From: Bacillus pumilus
GTDB lineage: Bacteria; Bacillota; Bacilli; Bacillales; Bacillaceae
Length of the DNA: 64,000 nt
Reading direction: 5' to 3'
NCBI RefSeq assembly: GCF_003431975.1
Contig: NZ_CP027116.1
Location: 3,100,001 to 3,164,000 of the forward strand
Translations under genes and position numbers: made by a program
Notes under the pieces: model-generated
What the model was told of the DNA's origin: nothing
What the model saw: only the letters and a program-made list of their open reading frames with translations
The model's database searches: none
Part shown: positions 7,888 to 15,866 of the stretch, piece after piece
Position numbering within the stretch: position 1 is the stretch's first letter
Layout: each line of letters begins with the position of its first letter

Positions 7888-8602
7888 CAAGTGGACAGAC
7901 GAGACAATAATCGAGACTCTCTGATTTTTTCTCGAGCTTATAATACATACAGCAAGTCTTTCGGTCGGATGCTTCTAGTAAGCTGTCATCTAAGTTTAAG
8001 CTGTGGTGAAATGGATTCTGTTTTACTCCAAATACGTCACCAGCCGCTTGCTTCAGATATAGATAATCCTCTCGCACTCGCTGCTTCACCACAGGCTCTT
8101 CAGCTTCCCGCATCATGCTGCGATAAAGAGAATTAATACGAACCGCTACATTTTCCCATAAAATTGAATACGGAAGTCTTGAAGTACGCTTCAGAACATC
8201 TAAAAGAGGTGTGACACACTCTGTAAACAGCGCATGCACAACCTGCTCTCTCCATTCATGTCGATTTCCTACTAGTGGAACAAACGAACACAATGACTCA
8301 TCAATTTCAATTTTCCGATCCTCTCTAAAGGCACATGCCTCCGGTGGAAACTGATAGACACCGTCATATATCGTCATCAAGTACAAAGAGGAACTGACGG
8401 CTAAGTAAGCATAACGCTTTGAAAACATCGACGCTGCCACCGCCATATTCGGCGCATGCATCGCTTCCTTTTCAGCCTCTAATAAACGCAGGACAGATGC
8501 TTCTGAAAAAAGCGCAGCAAGTGTGCGTTCAGATGTCATTGGTTTATTTGTGATGTGTACCCCGAAATCAAGTAATTCTCTCTCAACCCACTCTGGCCTC
8601 AT
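7859..8602 (-). CDS. FhuF-like ferric siderophore reductase
   Basis: A 247-residue protein whose C-terminus has the FhuF-type [2Fe-2S] ligand pattern CC-x14-C-x2-C (CCMYYK...YCLVC, residues ~219-238). FhuF proteins reduce Fe(III) from hydroxamate siderophores in the cytoplasm, releasing iron. The gene is the last of a four-gene siderophore uptake cluster and lies 20 bases after the second permease, so it is probably co-transcribed and Fur-controlled. The spacing between the second and third Cys is longer than the x10 usual in E. coli FhuF. An ATG with GGGG upstream fits. Confidence 0.75.
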   Translation of the reverse strand: MRPEWVERELLDFGVHITNKPMTSERTLAALFSEASVLRLLEAEKEAMHAPNMAVAASMFSKRYAYLAVSSSLYLMTIYDGVYQFPPEACAFREDRKIEIDESLCSFVPLVGNRHEWREQVVHALFTECVTPLLDVLKRTSRLPYSILWENVAVRINSLYRSMMREAEEPVVKQRVREDYLYLKQAAGDVFGVKQNPFHHSLNLDDSLLEASDRKTCCMYYKLEKKSESLDYCLVCPLEKKKGTACS

Positions 8603-8622
8603 ATCAAAACCCCATCTTTCGT

Positions 8623-9660
8623 TTAGCGATTTCGTTGTTGATATAGTAAATAAATAAAGAACGGTGCACCAATTGCAGCCGTAAAGACACCTGCTGGTAC
8701 ATCTAACGGTAGAAAAGCCGTTCTAGCGACTAAATCTGCCAGCATCACGAGAATACTTCCAACAAGGGCAGATGCTGGGACCAGCGCAATGAAGGAACGG
8801 CCGATGATCATCCGTGCGACATGCGGCGCCATGAGTCCAACAAATTCAATGCCGCCTGCAAAGGCAACGGCTATACCCGCCAATGTTACACTCATGAGTA
8901 GAAAGAATAATCGCCTTGCCTGCACTTTAACTCCGAGGCCTGTTGCGAGATCATCTCCAAGCTCCTTCACATTCATCGTTCTGGCTAATACCATCACAAT
9001 CGGTAAAATGATCATGACCCAAGGAAGCATCGACGTAACGTCCTTCATCGTAGAACCATATAAACTGCCCGTCAGCCAAATATATGACTTTGTCGTTGTC
9101 ATCGTATCACTAAGAACAAGAGTAAACGTCACACATGCCTTCATAATGGCAGAAATCCCAATTCCCATTAGGACAAGTGTGATCGGTTTGACTCCTTTTT
9201 TCCATGAAAGCAAATAAATGAGGCACGATACGGCAAATGCACCTGCAACCGCCCATAACGATTGATATGCAATAGGTAAAGCCCCCATCCAAAAGACAAT
9301 AAACATAATCGCACCAAAGGAAGCACCGCTCGTAATCCCGATGATGTCAGGCGATGCAAGCGGGTTGCGGATTAATCCTTGCAGAATAAGCCCTGATACC
9401 GCAAGTGCGGCTCCCACTAAGACAGCCAGCAGTGTTCTTGGAATCCTCAGCGTGTTTAGCACAAAGGAGTTTCCCTCTCTCTGACCGATTAAATGAAGCA
9501 GCACATCCATTGGCTGAATAAACCGGCTACCCATACAAAGACTGAGAATAAATAACCCAAAAGCAATGGCCGTCAATAATAGTAAAATCAAAAACGTCCG
9601 CTTTGAAAATTGAAATGAAATGCGTTCACCCTTTGAACGCACTGTATATGTTTTAGCCAC
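8623..9660 (-). CDS. yfhA: FecCD-family siderophore ABC permease (YfhA-like)
   Basis: A 345-residue permease of the BtuC/FecCD family with about nine or ten membrane segments. Typical motifs are RIPRTLLAVLVGAALAVSG, near residue 75, GLILQGLIRNPLASPDIIGIT (broken here only for reading), and the EFVGLMAPHVARMIIG block that contacts the ATPase. It overlaps the upstream permease gene by eight bases, so the two are translationally coupled and likely form a heterodimeric channel. By order and similarity it corresponds to YfhA of the B. subtilis YfiYZ-YfhA system for schizokinen/arthrobactin. The ATPase is not in this cluster; YusV (44022-44861) is the known shared ATPase for such systems. Confidence 0.85.
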   Translation of the reverse strand: MAKTYTVRSKGERISFQFSKRTFLILLLLTAIAFGLFILSLCMGSRFIQPMDVLLHLIGQREGNSFVLNTLRIPRTLLAVLVGAALAVSGLILQGLIRNPLASPDIIGITSGASFGAIMFIVFWMGALPIAYQSLWAVAGAFAVSCLIYLLSWKKGVKPITLVLMGIGISAIMKACVTFTLVLSDTMTTTKSYIWLTGSLYGSTMKDVTSMLPWVMIILPIVMVLARTMNVKELGDDLATGLGVKVQARRLFFLLMSVTLAGIAVAFAGGIEFVGLMAPHVARMIIGRSFIALVPASALVGSILVMLADLVARTAFLPLDVPAGVFTAAIGAPFFIYLLYQQRNR

Positions 9661-10669
9661 CTGTCTTCAACCCCTTGCGCACGAGATAAACAAATAGAGG
9701 CGCTCCTGCTACCGCCGTCATGACACCGATCGGTACTTCCTGCGGCATGATCAGAAAACGAGCCGCAAGATCAGCGACAAGTAAAAGCGACGCCCCCACA
9801 ACGGCACAATACGGCAGTACCCAGCGGTGGTCAGGTCCGACAAGCTTTTTCACAATATGCGGCACTAGAAAACCAACAAATCCAATGGATCCTGCGACAG
9901 CAACAGAACCACCTGCTAAAAAGACGACAAGAACTCCCATCGTGATTTTCAGCACCAGCGTACGTTGACCAAGTCCCTTTGCAATATCATCTCCTGACAA
10001 AAGGACATTGATGGAGCGTCCAAGAAGCAGCGCCACAATGGTTGCACCTAAAATATAAGGCAAAACAGGCAGCAGCATATCCATGCTTCTTCCAGACACT
10101 GAACCCGCCATCCAGAACAGGATGCTTTGAATCGACTGTTCATTTACAATTAAAAGACCTTGTGTAAAGGACGCAAACAGTGCAGATATCGCCGCACCTG
10201 CAAGGACAATTTTGACCGGTGTCAATCCATCTCTTCCAATGGAGCCCAAGAGAAAAACGAGCATCCCTGCAATCGCCGCACCTAAAAAGGCTGTCCACAT
10301 ATAGCCTGTTAATGACTCTGTTGAAAAGAAAACAATTGAAATGACGATAAAAAATAGTCCACCTGCATTAATTCCTAACAAATCTGGTGCCGCAAGCGGA
10401 TTTCTCGTTAATGCCTGCATCAGTGCACCCGAAATGGCTAGACTTGATCCAACAACCGTTGCAATTAAAGCTCTTGATAATCTGGATGTCATGACAATCA
10501 CACTGTTTGGGTCCGATTCATCAAAATGAAGAAACGCATGGATGGTGGCTTTGAGGGAAATCGAGGTTTGCCCAAGAGAAATGCTGAGCATAAAAAAGAC
10601 CAACATCAATACGACGAATCCAGCAAACAGCAGCGCCTTGCTCGAATCCTTTTTTAATAAACTTCTCAT
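9653..10669 (-). CDS. yfiZ: FecCD-family siderophore ABC permease (YfiZ-like)
   Basis: A 338-residue membrane protein of the same family as the following gene. It shows SRLSRALIATVVGSSLAISG, ALMQALTRNPLAAPDLLGIN and the cytoplasmic coupling segment GFVGFLVPHIVKKLVGPDHR. It is the first permease after the binding protein gene and lies behind an attenuator-like hairpin at 10701-10730, which should lower its expression relative to the binding protein. Order of binding protein, YfiZ and YfhA is the same as in B. subtilis. Confidence 0.85.
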   Translation of the reverse strand: MRSLLKKDSSKALLFAGFVVLMLVFFMLSISLGQTSISLKATIHAFLHFDESDPNSVIVMTSRLSRALIATVVGSSLAISGALMQALTRNPLAAPDLLGINAGGLFFIVISIVFFSTESLTGYMWTAFLGAAIAGMLVFLLGSIGRDGLTPVKIVLAGAAISALFASFTQGLLIVNEQSIQSILFWMAGSVSGRSMDMLLPVLPYILGATIVALLLGRSINVLLSGDDIAKGLGQRTLVLKITMGVLVVFLAGGSVAVAGSIGFVGFLVPHIVKKLVGPDHRWVLPYCAVVGASLLLVADLAARFLIMPQEVPIGVMTAVAGAPLFVYLVRKGLKTGG

Positions 10670-10700
10670 CTGATTCCCGCTTTCAGTCTGTTATGGAAAA

Positions 10701-10730
10701 AGGAGAAAATGGTTTTTCACATTTTCTCCT
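10701..10730 (-). terminator. Attenuator-like hairpin between yfiY-like and yfiZ-like genes
   Basis: AGGAGAAAATG at 10701-10711 pairs perfectly with CATTTTCTCCT at 10720-10730. On the - strand the stem is followed by TTTTT, so part of the transcripts should stop after the binding protein gene, giving it higher expression than the permeases. Confidence 0.75.
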
Positions 10731-10739
10731 CTGTTATCC

Positions 10740-11696
10740 TTATTTATCAATTCCGAGACGATCATAAATATCATCAAGCATCATGTTTGCAGCGATAATA
10801 CCGCCACCCATATTCCAAGTGATTTCATCGACTTTATGCACTTGTTTCGCTTTCACCGCGTCAAGCTGCTTCCATAAAGGATGACTCGTCCACTCTTTAT
10901 ATGCTTTTTCAACCGCTTTATCCTGATCATCCATGAAGTAATAGATCACATCTGCATCCATTTGTGGAATGCTCTCTTTGTCTGTAAGTGTAATGATGTC
11001 TTGCTTTTTATCTTTGACATTCTTAGGTCCTTCAAAGCCTAGCTCTGTTAAAATCGACCCTGCGAATCCAGTTTGATAGATTCTAGCATGATCTGCACGG
11101 AAGTTCACCACAGATACACTCATTGGCCAGTTTTTGATATCCTTTTTCGCTTTTTCTTTGAAGTCAGCGACGCGGTCATCCCACTTCGTCAGCAAATCTT
11201 TTGACTTGTCTTGCTGGTTTAACGCCTCACCCATTAACTTCACTGTATCTTTAAATGTGAACACAGTTTCAGTCGCAACAGTTGGCGCGATTTCTTGCAG
11301 CTGATCAAAAATTTGCTCGTGGCGGATCTTCGATGCAATGATCAAATCTGGTTTAAGTTTTTCAATTTCCTCTAAGTTTGGCTGAGTTTCCTGCCCAACA
11401 ATTTTGACATCCTTTAAGTCATTTCTTAAATATTTATACGTAGGTGCTTCAAGCCATGATTCAACAACACCCACTGGTTTAATCCCCATAGCGACTGCTG
11501 CATCGGTTGCTCCTTGGTACAGCGTCACAATACGCTTTGGTTTATCCTTAATATTATCAGTCGAACCGATAGCGCTTTCAACGGTTCTTGTTTTATCTTT
11601 ACTATCTGACTTGCCTTCACTGCTATTGCTGCCACAAGCTGTAAGTAAAACGATGGAGAGCACAACTAATAGCGACCAAAAAGATTTTTTGAACAT
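10740..11696 (-). CDS. yfiY: Siderophore-binding lipoprotein (YfiY-like)
   Basis: A 318-residue solute-binding lipoprotein of the FepB/FhuD cluster. A lipoprotein signal with lipobox LLTAC at about residue 22 is followed by a serine/lysine-rich linker. The body has RIVTLYQGATDAAVAMGIKP at the start of the helical-backbone fold, and a conserved DGLIIASK-like KPDLIIASKIRHEQ. It delivers ferric hydroxamate siderophore to the two permeases encoded downstream. The ATG at 11696 is preceded by AGGTGAGG; a GTG three codons earlier is possible. A Fur box lies 39 bases upstream. Confidence 0.87.
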   Translation of the reverse strand: MFKKSFWSLLVVLSIVLLTACGSNSSEGKSDSKDKTRTVESAIGSTDNIKDKPKRIVTLYQGATDAAVAMGIKPVGVVESWLEAPTYKYLRNDLKDVKIVGQETQPNLEEIEKLKPDLIIASKIRHEQIFDQLQEIAPTVATETVFTFKDTVKLMGEALNQQDKSKDLLTKWDDRVADFKEKAKKDIKNWPMSVSVVNFRADHARIYQTGFAGSILTELGFEGPKNVKDKKQDIITLTDKESIPQMDADVIYYFMDDQDKAVEKAYKEWTSHPLWKQLDAVKAKQVHKVDEITWNMGGGIIAANMMLDDIYDRLGIDK

Positions 11697-11734
11697 GTAC
11701 CTCACCTATCCATTCTATATGTATTCATATCGTT

Positions 11735-11755
11735 TGATAACGATTCTCATTATCA
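11735..11755 (-). promoter_or_regulatory. Fur box of the siderophore operon
   Basis: GATAACGATTCTCATTATC at 11736-11754 matches the classic 19-bp Fur box at 16 positions, flanked by T and A. It lies just upstream of the yfiY-like start, so iron-replete cells should repress the operon. Confidence 0.9.
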
Positions 11756-11831
11756 CACTATGATTTTATCATAGAAAGGGATGGTGTCAATGTAAAATAT
11801 AAAAATAACAACTGATCATCGCCTCATCACA

Positions 11832-12158
11832 TCATGACATATTATAGGAAAACACAATTCTTTCATCTTTTTTACCGTCTTCTATTTCTTTCTGCGATGG
11901 AGTAAGTAATTTTTTAAAGGAAGCTTTGAACTCTATGCTTATGTTGGCTAAAGTATCAGCAATAAATTTAAAAAACACCGACAAGAAATGCTGGGATGTA
12001 TTTCTTGTCGGTGTTTTTATCGGTGTTTCTTTAATGAGTGATACGATCTTTGTTGAAAAAGTTTCGATTCTCCTGTACGTTTCATATGCTTTTTCAGGAG
12101 TATAGTCTTTTCCTATAAGAACTTCCTATTGGGAAAAATTCTTGAAGAATGTGTGTAT
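11832..12158 (-). pseudogene. Degenerate reading frame, unknown product
   Basis: On the - strand a GGAGG at 12167-12171 is followed at ideal spacing by ATA instead of a usual start codon, then ten codons, an in-frame TAG at 12126-12128, and then 97 open codons to TGA at 11832. The readable part begins EVLIGKDYTPEKAYETYRR and ends KKDERIVFSYNMS. I recognise no family. A lost start plus one nonsense codon in an otherwise open frame suggests a decaying gene. Against this, a 15-bp perfect inverted repeat typical of a terminator lies inside the frame. The stretch has no other gene. Confidence 0.45.
11971..12019. terminator. Strong hairpin with A- and T-runs (bidirectional terminator)
   Basis: ACACCGACAAGAAAT at 11975-11989 pairs perfectly with ATTTCTTGTCGGTGT at 12000-12014, bracketed by A5 and T5. 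It lies between the siderophore operon promoter and the cupin gene and would end - strand transcripts from the cupin gene. It also lies inside the degenerate frame. Confidence 0.7.
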
Positions 12159-12243
12159 AGTGTAATCCTCCTTCCTTCAAATTCAGTGCACTGCATCCAC
12201 TCATTCTCATCTAACATCTTGTCAAAAATAACTAAATTCTATT

Positions 12244-12810
12244 TCAATGACCATGACCTTCTTCCGAAGCTATGGCGTCTTTTTTGGTTACATGGACAGT
12301 CCCAAATGGATGATTAGGAGGTGCATATATCGAATAAAGTTTTAACGGAATATTCCCTATATTAGTTAGGTTATGCCATGTTCCAGCTGGTATAAATATG
12401 GCAGAATCATCATACACATTTCTATAAAAATTTAAATTATTTTTACTTTTTCCCATTTGGACAATCCCATGTCCTTGTTCAATTCTTAAGAATTGATCAA
12501 CGTCAGAGTGCATTTCCATCCCTATATCTTCACCAACGCCAATACTCATTAAAGTGGTTTGCAAATGTGTTCCTGTCCATAAGGCAGTACGATAAGTATG
12601 ATTTTGCTTTGTTGCTTCATTGATATTGATGACAAATGGTTGTGTTCCATAATCTTTTAACCGCCTTTTTCCATCAACGTTAAAGTCTTCAAGCCTTCTT
12701 TCATGAGGGAAATTCCAGTAACCAGGATGCACACTATGATGATGCCTTGGAGCACTTACATAATAAGGATATTCATATGGATAAAAATAAGGATTATAGT
12801 ACATTTTCAA
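12244..12810 (-). CDS. Cupin domain protein
   Basis: A 188-residue protein. A tyrosine/proline-rich N-terminus (YYNPYFYPYEYPYY) precedes a single cupin domain. Cupin motif 1 is visible as EMHSDVDQFLRIEQGHGIVQ, and motif 2 as IFIPAGTWHNLTNIG, with His and Glu/Asp metal-ligand candidates. The C-terminus is histidine-containing (EEGHGH). The enzymatic or structural role is not known to me. YPY-rich N-termini occur in spore-coat-associated proteins, so a spore role is possible. Start is TTG at 12810 or ATG at 12804, both behind AAGGG. It stands alone. Confidence 0.75.
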   Translation of the reverse strand: MKMYYNPYFYPYEYPYYVSAPRHHHSVHPGYWNFPHERRLEDFNVDGKRRLKDYGTQPFVININEATKQNHTYRTALWTGTHLQTTLMSIGVGEDIGMEMHSDVDQFLRIEQGHGIVQMGKSKNNLNFYRNVYDDSAIFIPAGTWHNLTNIGNIPLKLYSIYAPPNHPFGTVHVTKKDAIASEEGHGH

Positions 12811-12910
12811 TCAATCCCTTCACCTTGATATAAAACCATCCTATGCAATGGGTAAGGAATTGTACTCCGGTTACATGAAAATCATGATGATAAAAAGAGA
12901 GACAACCCCT

Positions 12911-13027
12911 TCACTTATAGCGAATAAGTGCAACAAGAACAAAAACTTGACCAGCGACATAACCTACAATGAATAAGATATGTTGATGGTTGAAAAGGGA
13001 ATAAACATGTATTTCCTCAATATGCAC
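12911..13027 (-). CDS. Possible small membrane peptide or gene remnant
   Basis: A 38-codon frame starting GTG reads VHIEEIHVYSLFNHQHILF, then IVGYVAGQVFVLVALIRYK and stop. The second half is a convincing single membrane segment ending in basic residues. The frame stays open about ten codons further upstream, but no ribosome site is visible. It could be the tail of a decayed membrane protein. The rest of 12811-13158 holds nothing recognisable. Confidence 0.25.
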   Translation of the reverse strand: MHIEEIHVYSLFNHQHILFIVGYVAGQVFVLVALIRYK

Positions 13028-13158
13028 CAAATAATGTTGATTTTTATCGTGTGCCAGTTAACTTATTAATGCTATTCAAAAAGCCATAAAACTAGGCAGA
13101 AGCTATTGAATGGAAACGAAAACCTCATTAATCAAACGTTTTGAATAATCCTCTTTCC

Positions 13159-13587
13159 TCACTTCACTTCTTCATGCTCCTGAACCGCATGTCGCTTACT
13201 GGCGATAAAGAGTGCAACGGTCATGGCTAAAATGGTCAGCGCCCACCAGAACGTCGATACTGCCTCCTTATGATCGATGATAATCAAACGGATGACGGCT
13301 GTGATGCCAATATAAATAAAATAACGAAGCGGAAAATGAAAATTTGATTTAAAGTACTTAATAATTAAGGCAATAAACTCAAAGTACATAAAGAAGATCA
13401 ACAGCTCACCAAGCATTTCATAGTAGCTTTCTCCTTTGTTGACTACATTCTTGTAGACAAATTGGACAATATACCAAGTTTCACTAATTAAGAGGACGCT
13501 TAAAGCAAGGGCCAGAAAGAACAGACAGATATTCAGAAGACCTTGCAAGAGATCGGGTACCTTTTGGAAATTGCTGAATCGTTTCAT
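13159..13587 (-). CDS. yrkR: PsiE-family membrane protein YrkR
   Basis: A 142-residue protein of the phosphate-starvation-inducible PsiE family, with four predicted membrane segments (FLALALSVLLISETWYIV, LLIFFMYFEFIALII, FPLRYFIYIGITAVIRLII, and STFWWALTILAMTVALFI). The start MKRFSNF at 13587 has GGAGAG at good spacing; longer in-frame starts overlap the end of the sensor kinase gene and lack a ribosome site. In B. subtilis yrkR follows yrkPQ, and the same order holds here. Its cellular role is unknown. Confidence 0.8.
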   Translation of the reverse strand: MKRFSNFQKVPDLLQGLLNICLFFLALALSVLLISETWYIVQFVYKNVVNKGESYYEMLGELLIFFMYFEFIALIIKYFKSNFHFPLRYFIYIGITAVIRLIIIDHKEAVSTFWWALTILAMTVALFIASKRHAVQEHEEVK

Positions 13588-13624
13588 TAGATTGTCTCTC
13601 CATTCCATGTTATTCATTTGTCGT

Positions 13625-14932
13625 CTATATTTTGATGTGCCAGAATCGTAGCACAATGTAGTAAACTCCGTTCTTCTCCATCTTTTCAAACTGCCCGTGC
13701 ATGCGGGACATCATTCGTTTCATGCTTCGTTCACCAAGTCCAGTGCTTTCCGGTGTGCCGTTTGTCTCTTTTATCGCATTGCTGACATGGATCTCAAAGA
13801 TTTCTTGATCGGATAAAAACGTGAGATTGATGTCTTTTTTCGGATCGGCGTATTTCAGTATGTTCGACATCAGATTATCAAACACTCGGCCAAGTTCCTC
13901 CACATTCACATTAATATAGCTGTCAGGCAGCTCTCCTAAAAGATGAACCTTGAATGTCTCTTGCTGCAAGATCGCCACCTGATCTGATAAGAGATCGTAA
14001 ATGACCTCTTTGACTGCAACGGTCTCAAGCTCAGGTTCATGTTCTTTATCAAGTAGAAAATAGGCAAATAGATTATCAGACAGATTTTTCAATTGCAGTG
14101 CTTTTTCATAAGCATTTGCTATATATTGATCTTTACGGGTATCCGCTCCAGCCTCCTCTTTTTTCGCAAACTCCAAGTTCATCATCAGCGACGTCAGCGG
14201 TGTTCTCATATCGTGTGACATTTCAGTAACCAAACTGCGGCTCTCTTCTTGCAGCTCATCGATAGCTTGAAGCTTGTCCAAAAAAGCTTTCCGAAGATCC
14301 TCAATACTTTTGGCAATCATCGCTAATTCGTCATGCCCTTTCACCGTCATCTCATAGTCCAGCTCGCCGCCTTCAAGAATATGAATGTCTTGGTGAATCG
14401 TTTGCAGGTAGCGTAAACTTTTGCGAATGCCGAGAAGAACAATGAGGAGAAAAATAAGCGTCGCCCCAAGGAGCTCTAGTGTAAAGGCAAGATCGTGGTA
14501 ACGAGATGAATAGAAACCGTCCACCATAACCCTTCCTTTACCGTCGTTAAACTGAACCGGATACGAATGATGCTCCGCGTACTCGGTTATCTTTTCTTTT
14601 CCGTACGCTGATTCATCGCCAGCGGAATAAATAGAGTCGTATTGGAGCACTTCATCCTTGAAGATGGACAAATTAATGTAATTCTCTTTTTTCACCCACT
14701 CACCAAACGCTTGTCGATCTGTTGAAGACAGCTTATTCTCAGACACGTAGCGGCTGAATTTTTGAATATATTTAGCTGACTCCTCCTCGTAATACTCGTC
14801 CGAACTCAAGTATCCGTCAATGAGGTCATTGGTGATCTTTTGCAGCGTCAAAAAGACAAGTCCACTCACGACCGTAGCTGTCAAAATCAATAGAGCAAGC
14901 TTTATGGCTAGTGTATATTTACGATGTGCCAA
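13625..14932 (-). CDS. yrkQ: Two-component sensor histidine kinase YrkQ
   Basis: A 435-residue membrane kinase. It has an N-terminal membrane segment (~residues 10-35), an extracellular region of about 120 residues, a second segment near 155-175 (LGATLIFLLIVLLGI), a HAMP linker, an H-box EMSHDMRTPLTSLMMNLEF, and an ATPase domain with N-box VFDNLMSNILKYADP. The glycine box (STGLGERSMKRMM) is degenerate compared with the usual GLGL pattern, so catalysis may be atypical. The TTG start at 14932 overlaps yrkP by 14 bases and follows AGAGG, indicating translational coupling. The stimulus is unknown. Confidence 0.85.
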   Translation of the reverse strand: MAHRKYTLAIKLALLILTATVVSGLVFLTLQKITNDLIDGYLSSDEYYEEESAKYIQKFSRYVSENKLSSTDRQAFGEWVKKENYINLSIFKDEVLQYDSIYSAGDESAYGKEKITEYAEHHSYPVQFNDGKGRVMVDGFYSSRYHDLAFTLELLGATLIFLLIVLLGIRKSLRYLQTIHQDIHILEGGELDYEMTVKGHDELAMIAKSIEDLRKAFLDKLQAIDELQEESRSLVTEMSHDMRTPLTSLMMNLEFAKKEEAGADTRKDQYIANAYEKALQLKNLSDNLFAYFLLDKEHEPELETVAVKEVIYDLLSDQVAILQQETFKVHLLGELPDSYINVNVEELGRVFDNLMSNILKYADPKKDINLTFLSDQEIFEIHVSNAIKETNGTPESTGLGERSMKRMMSRMHGQFEKMEKNGVYYIVLRFWHIKI

Positions 14933-15614
14933 ATCGATATCCTCTTCCCCATTCCGTTTTGATATATACAGGACGTGCCGGATCATCCTCAATTTTGGCA
15001 CGCAACTTTCGAATATGCACCATCACCGTATTGTTGGAACAATAGAAATAAGGCTGTCCCCACACACTCTCATAAATATTTTGGGCTGAAAAGATTTTAT
15101 TTCGTCTGCTCATAAGTAGCTTGAGCACACGATATTCTAAATCAGACAGCTTGATTTGTTGATTTTCTTTCCACACTTCATTAAATTCTTCGCTCACCCT
15201 TAGCTTGCCCCCAACAAGAAACGTTTCTTCCTGTTCCTTCTTTTCCTGATAGACGGTGTACCTGCGTAATTGTGCAATGACTCTAGCATGAAGCTCCTCT
15301 TGCGAAAAAGGTTTTGTCATATAATCATCCCCGCCGGCGAGTAAGCCCTCCGTTTTATCGAACGTACTTGATTTGGCTGTCAGAAAGAGGATCGGGACGT
15401 TAGTAGAGGCTCTCATCTGCTGGCATGTTTCGATGCCCGAGATGCCTGGCATCATCACATCCAAAATCACCAAATCGAGCGAATCGTCCACAAGCTTCAA
15501 TGCTTGCTCGCCATTCATCGCTCTTTGCACCTCATATCCAGCACGTGTAAGTGATTCCTGCAAAAGGTCTCCAATATCCTGATCATCTTCTACGACTAAT
15601 ATTCGATGCGTCAT
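14919..15614 (-). CDS. yrkP: OmpR-family response regulator YrkP
   Basis: A 231-residue regulator. The receiver domain has acidic residues in VVEDDQD, the phosphorylated Asp in LVILDVMMPG (~residue 53), T in FLTAKSS and K in MTKPFSQEE. A winged-helix DNA-binding domain follows, from about 130, ending VHIRKLRAKIEDD and WGRGYRF. It is co-transcribed with yrkQ and divergent from yrkO, the gene reported to be controlled by YrkP in B. subtilis. An inverted repeat in the shared intergenic region (15699-15786) may be its binding site. Confidence 0.88.
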   Translation of the reverse strand: MTHRILVVEDDQDIGDLLQESLTRAGYEVQRAMNGEQALKLVDDSLDLVILDVMMPGISGIETCQQMRASTNVPILFLTAKSSTFDKTEGLLAGGDDYMTKPFSQEELHARVIAQLRRYTVYQEKKEQEETFLVGGKLRVSEEFNEVWKENQQIKLSDLEYRVLKLLMSRRNKIFSAQNIYESVWGQPYFYCSNNTVMVHIRKLRAKIEDDPARPVYIKTEWGRGYRFGTS

Positions 15615-15698
15615 GTCTCTCTCACCTCATGATACGTAATGTACTTTCTTTTATGTCTTTACTATATATCATCTAGCTATGTGAAAAGATACAGCATA

Positions 15699-15786
15699 AA
15701 TCTTAACAGTTTATGAATTTGACCAGCTGCCATCAATTCGCCACATTTATTTTCTAATCATTGGATCTTCATAAATTGTTAAGAAT
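15699..15786. promoter_or_regulatory. Paired inverted repeats between yrkP and yrkO
   Basis: AATCTTAACAGTTTATGAA at 15699-15717 and TTCATAAATTGTTAAGAAT at 15768-15786 are reverse complements at 17 of 19 positions, centred about 69 bp apart. The right copy lies where a -35 region for yrkO would be. They are candidate YrkP sites. The rest of 15615-15866 shows no gene. Confidence 0.55.
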
Positions 15787-15866
15787 TGGGACGTATATTG
15801 ATTCATTGTAAGGATCGATGAATTGATCCAAATGACATTTATCATAACAAGAAAAGGAGCATGGAT

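Noticed and set aside
7675..8136. A + strand frame of 153 codons across the bsn-fhuF junction
   Set aside because: It crosses the terminator between two convergent genes and is out of frame with both well-supported proteins.
8789..9217. A + strand frame of 142 codons inside the YfhA-like permease
   Set aside because: Antisense to a membrane protein with strong family motifs; typical shadow.
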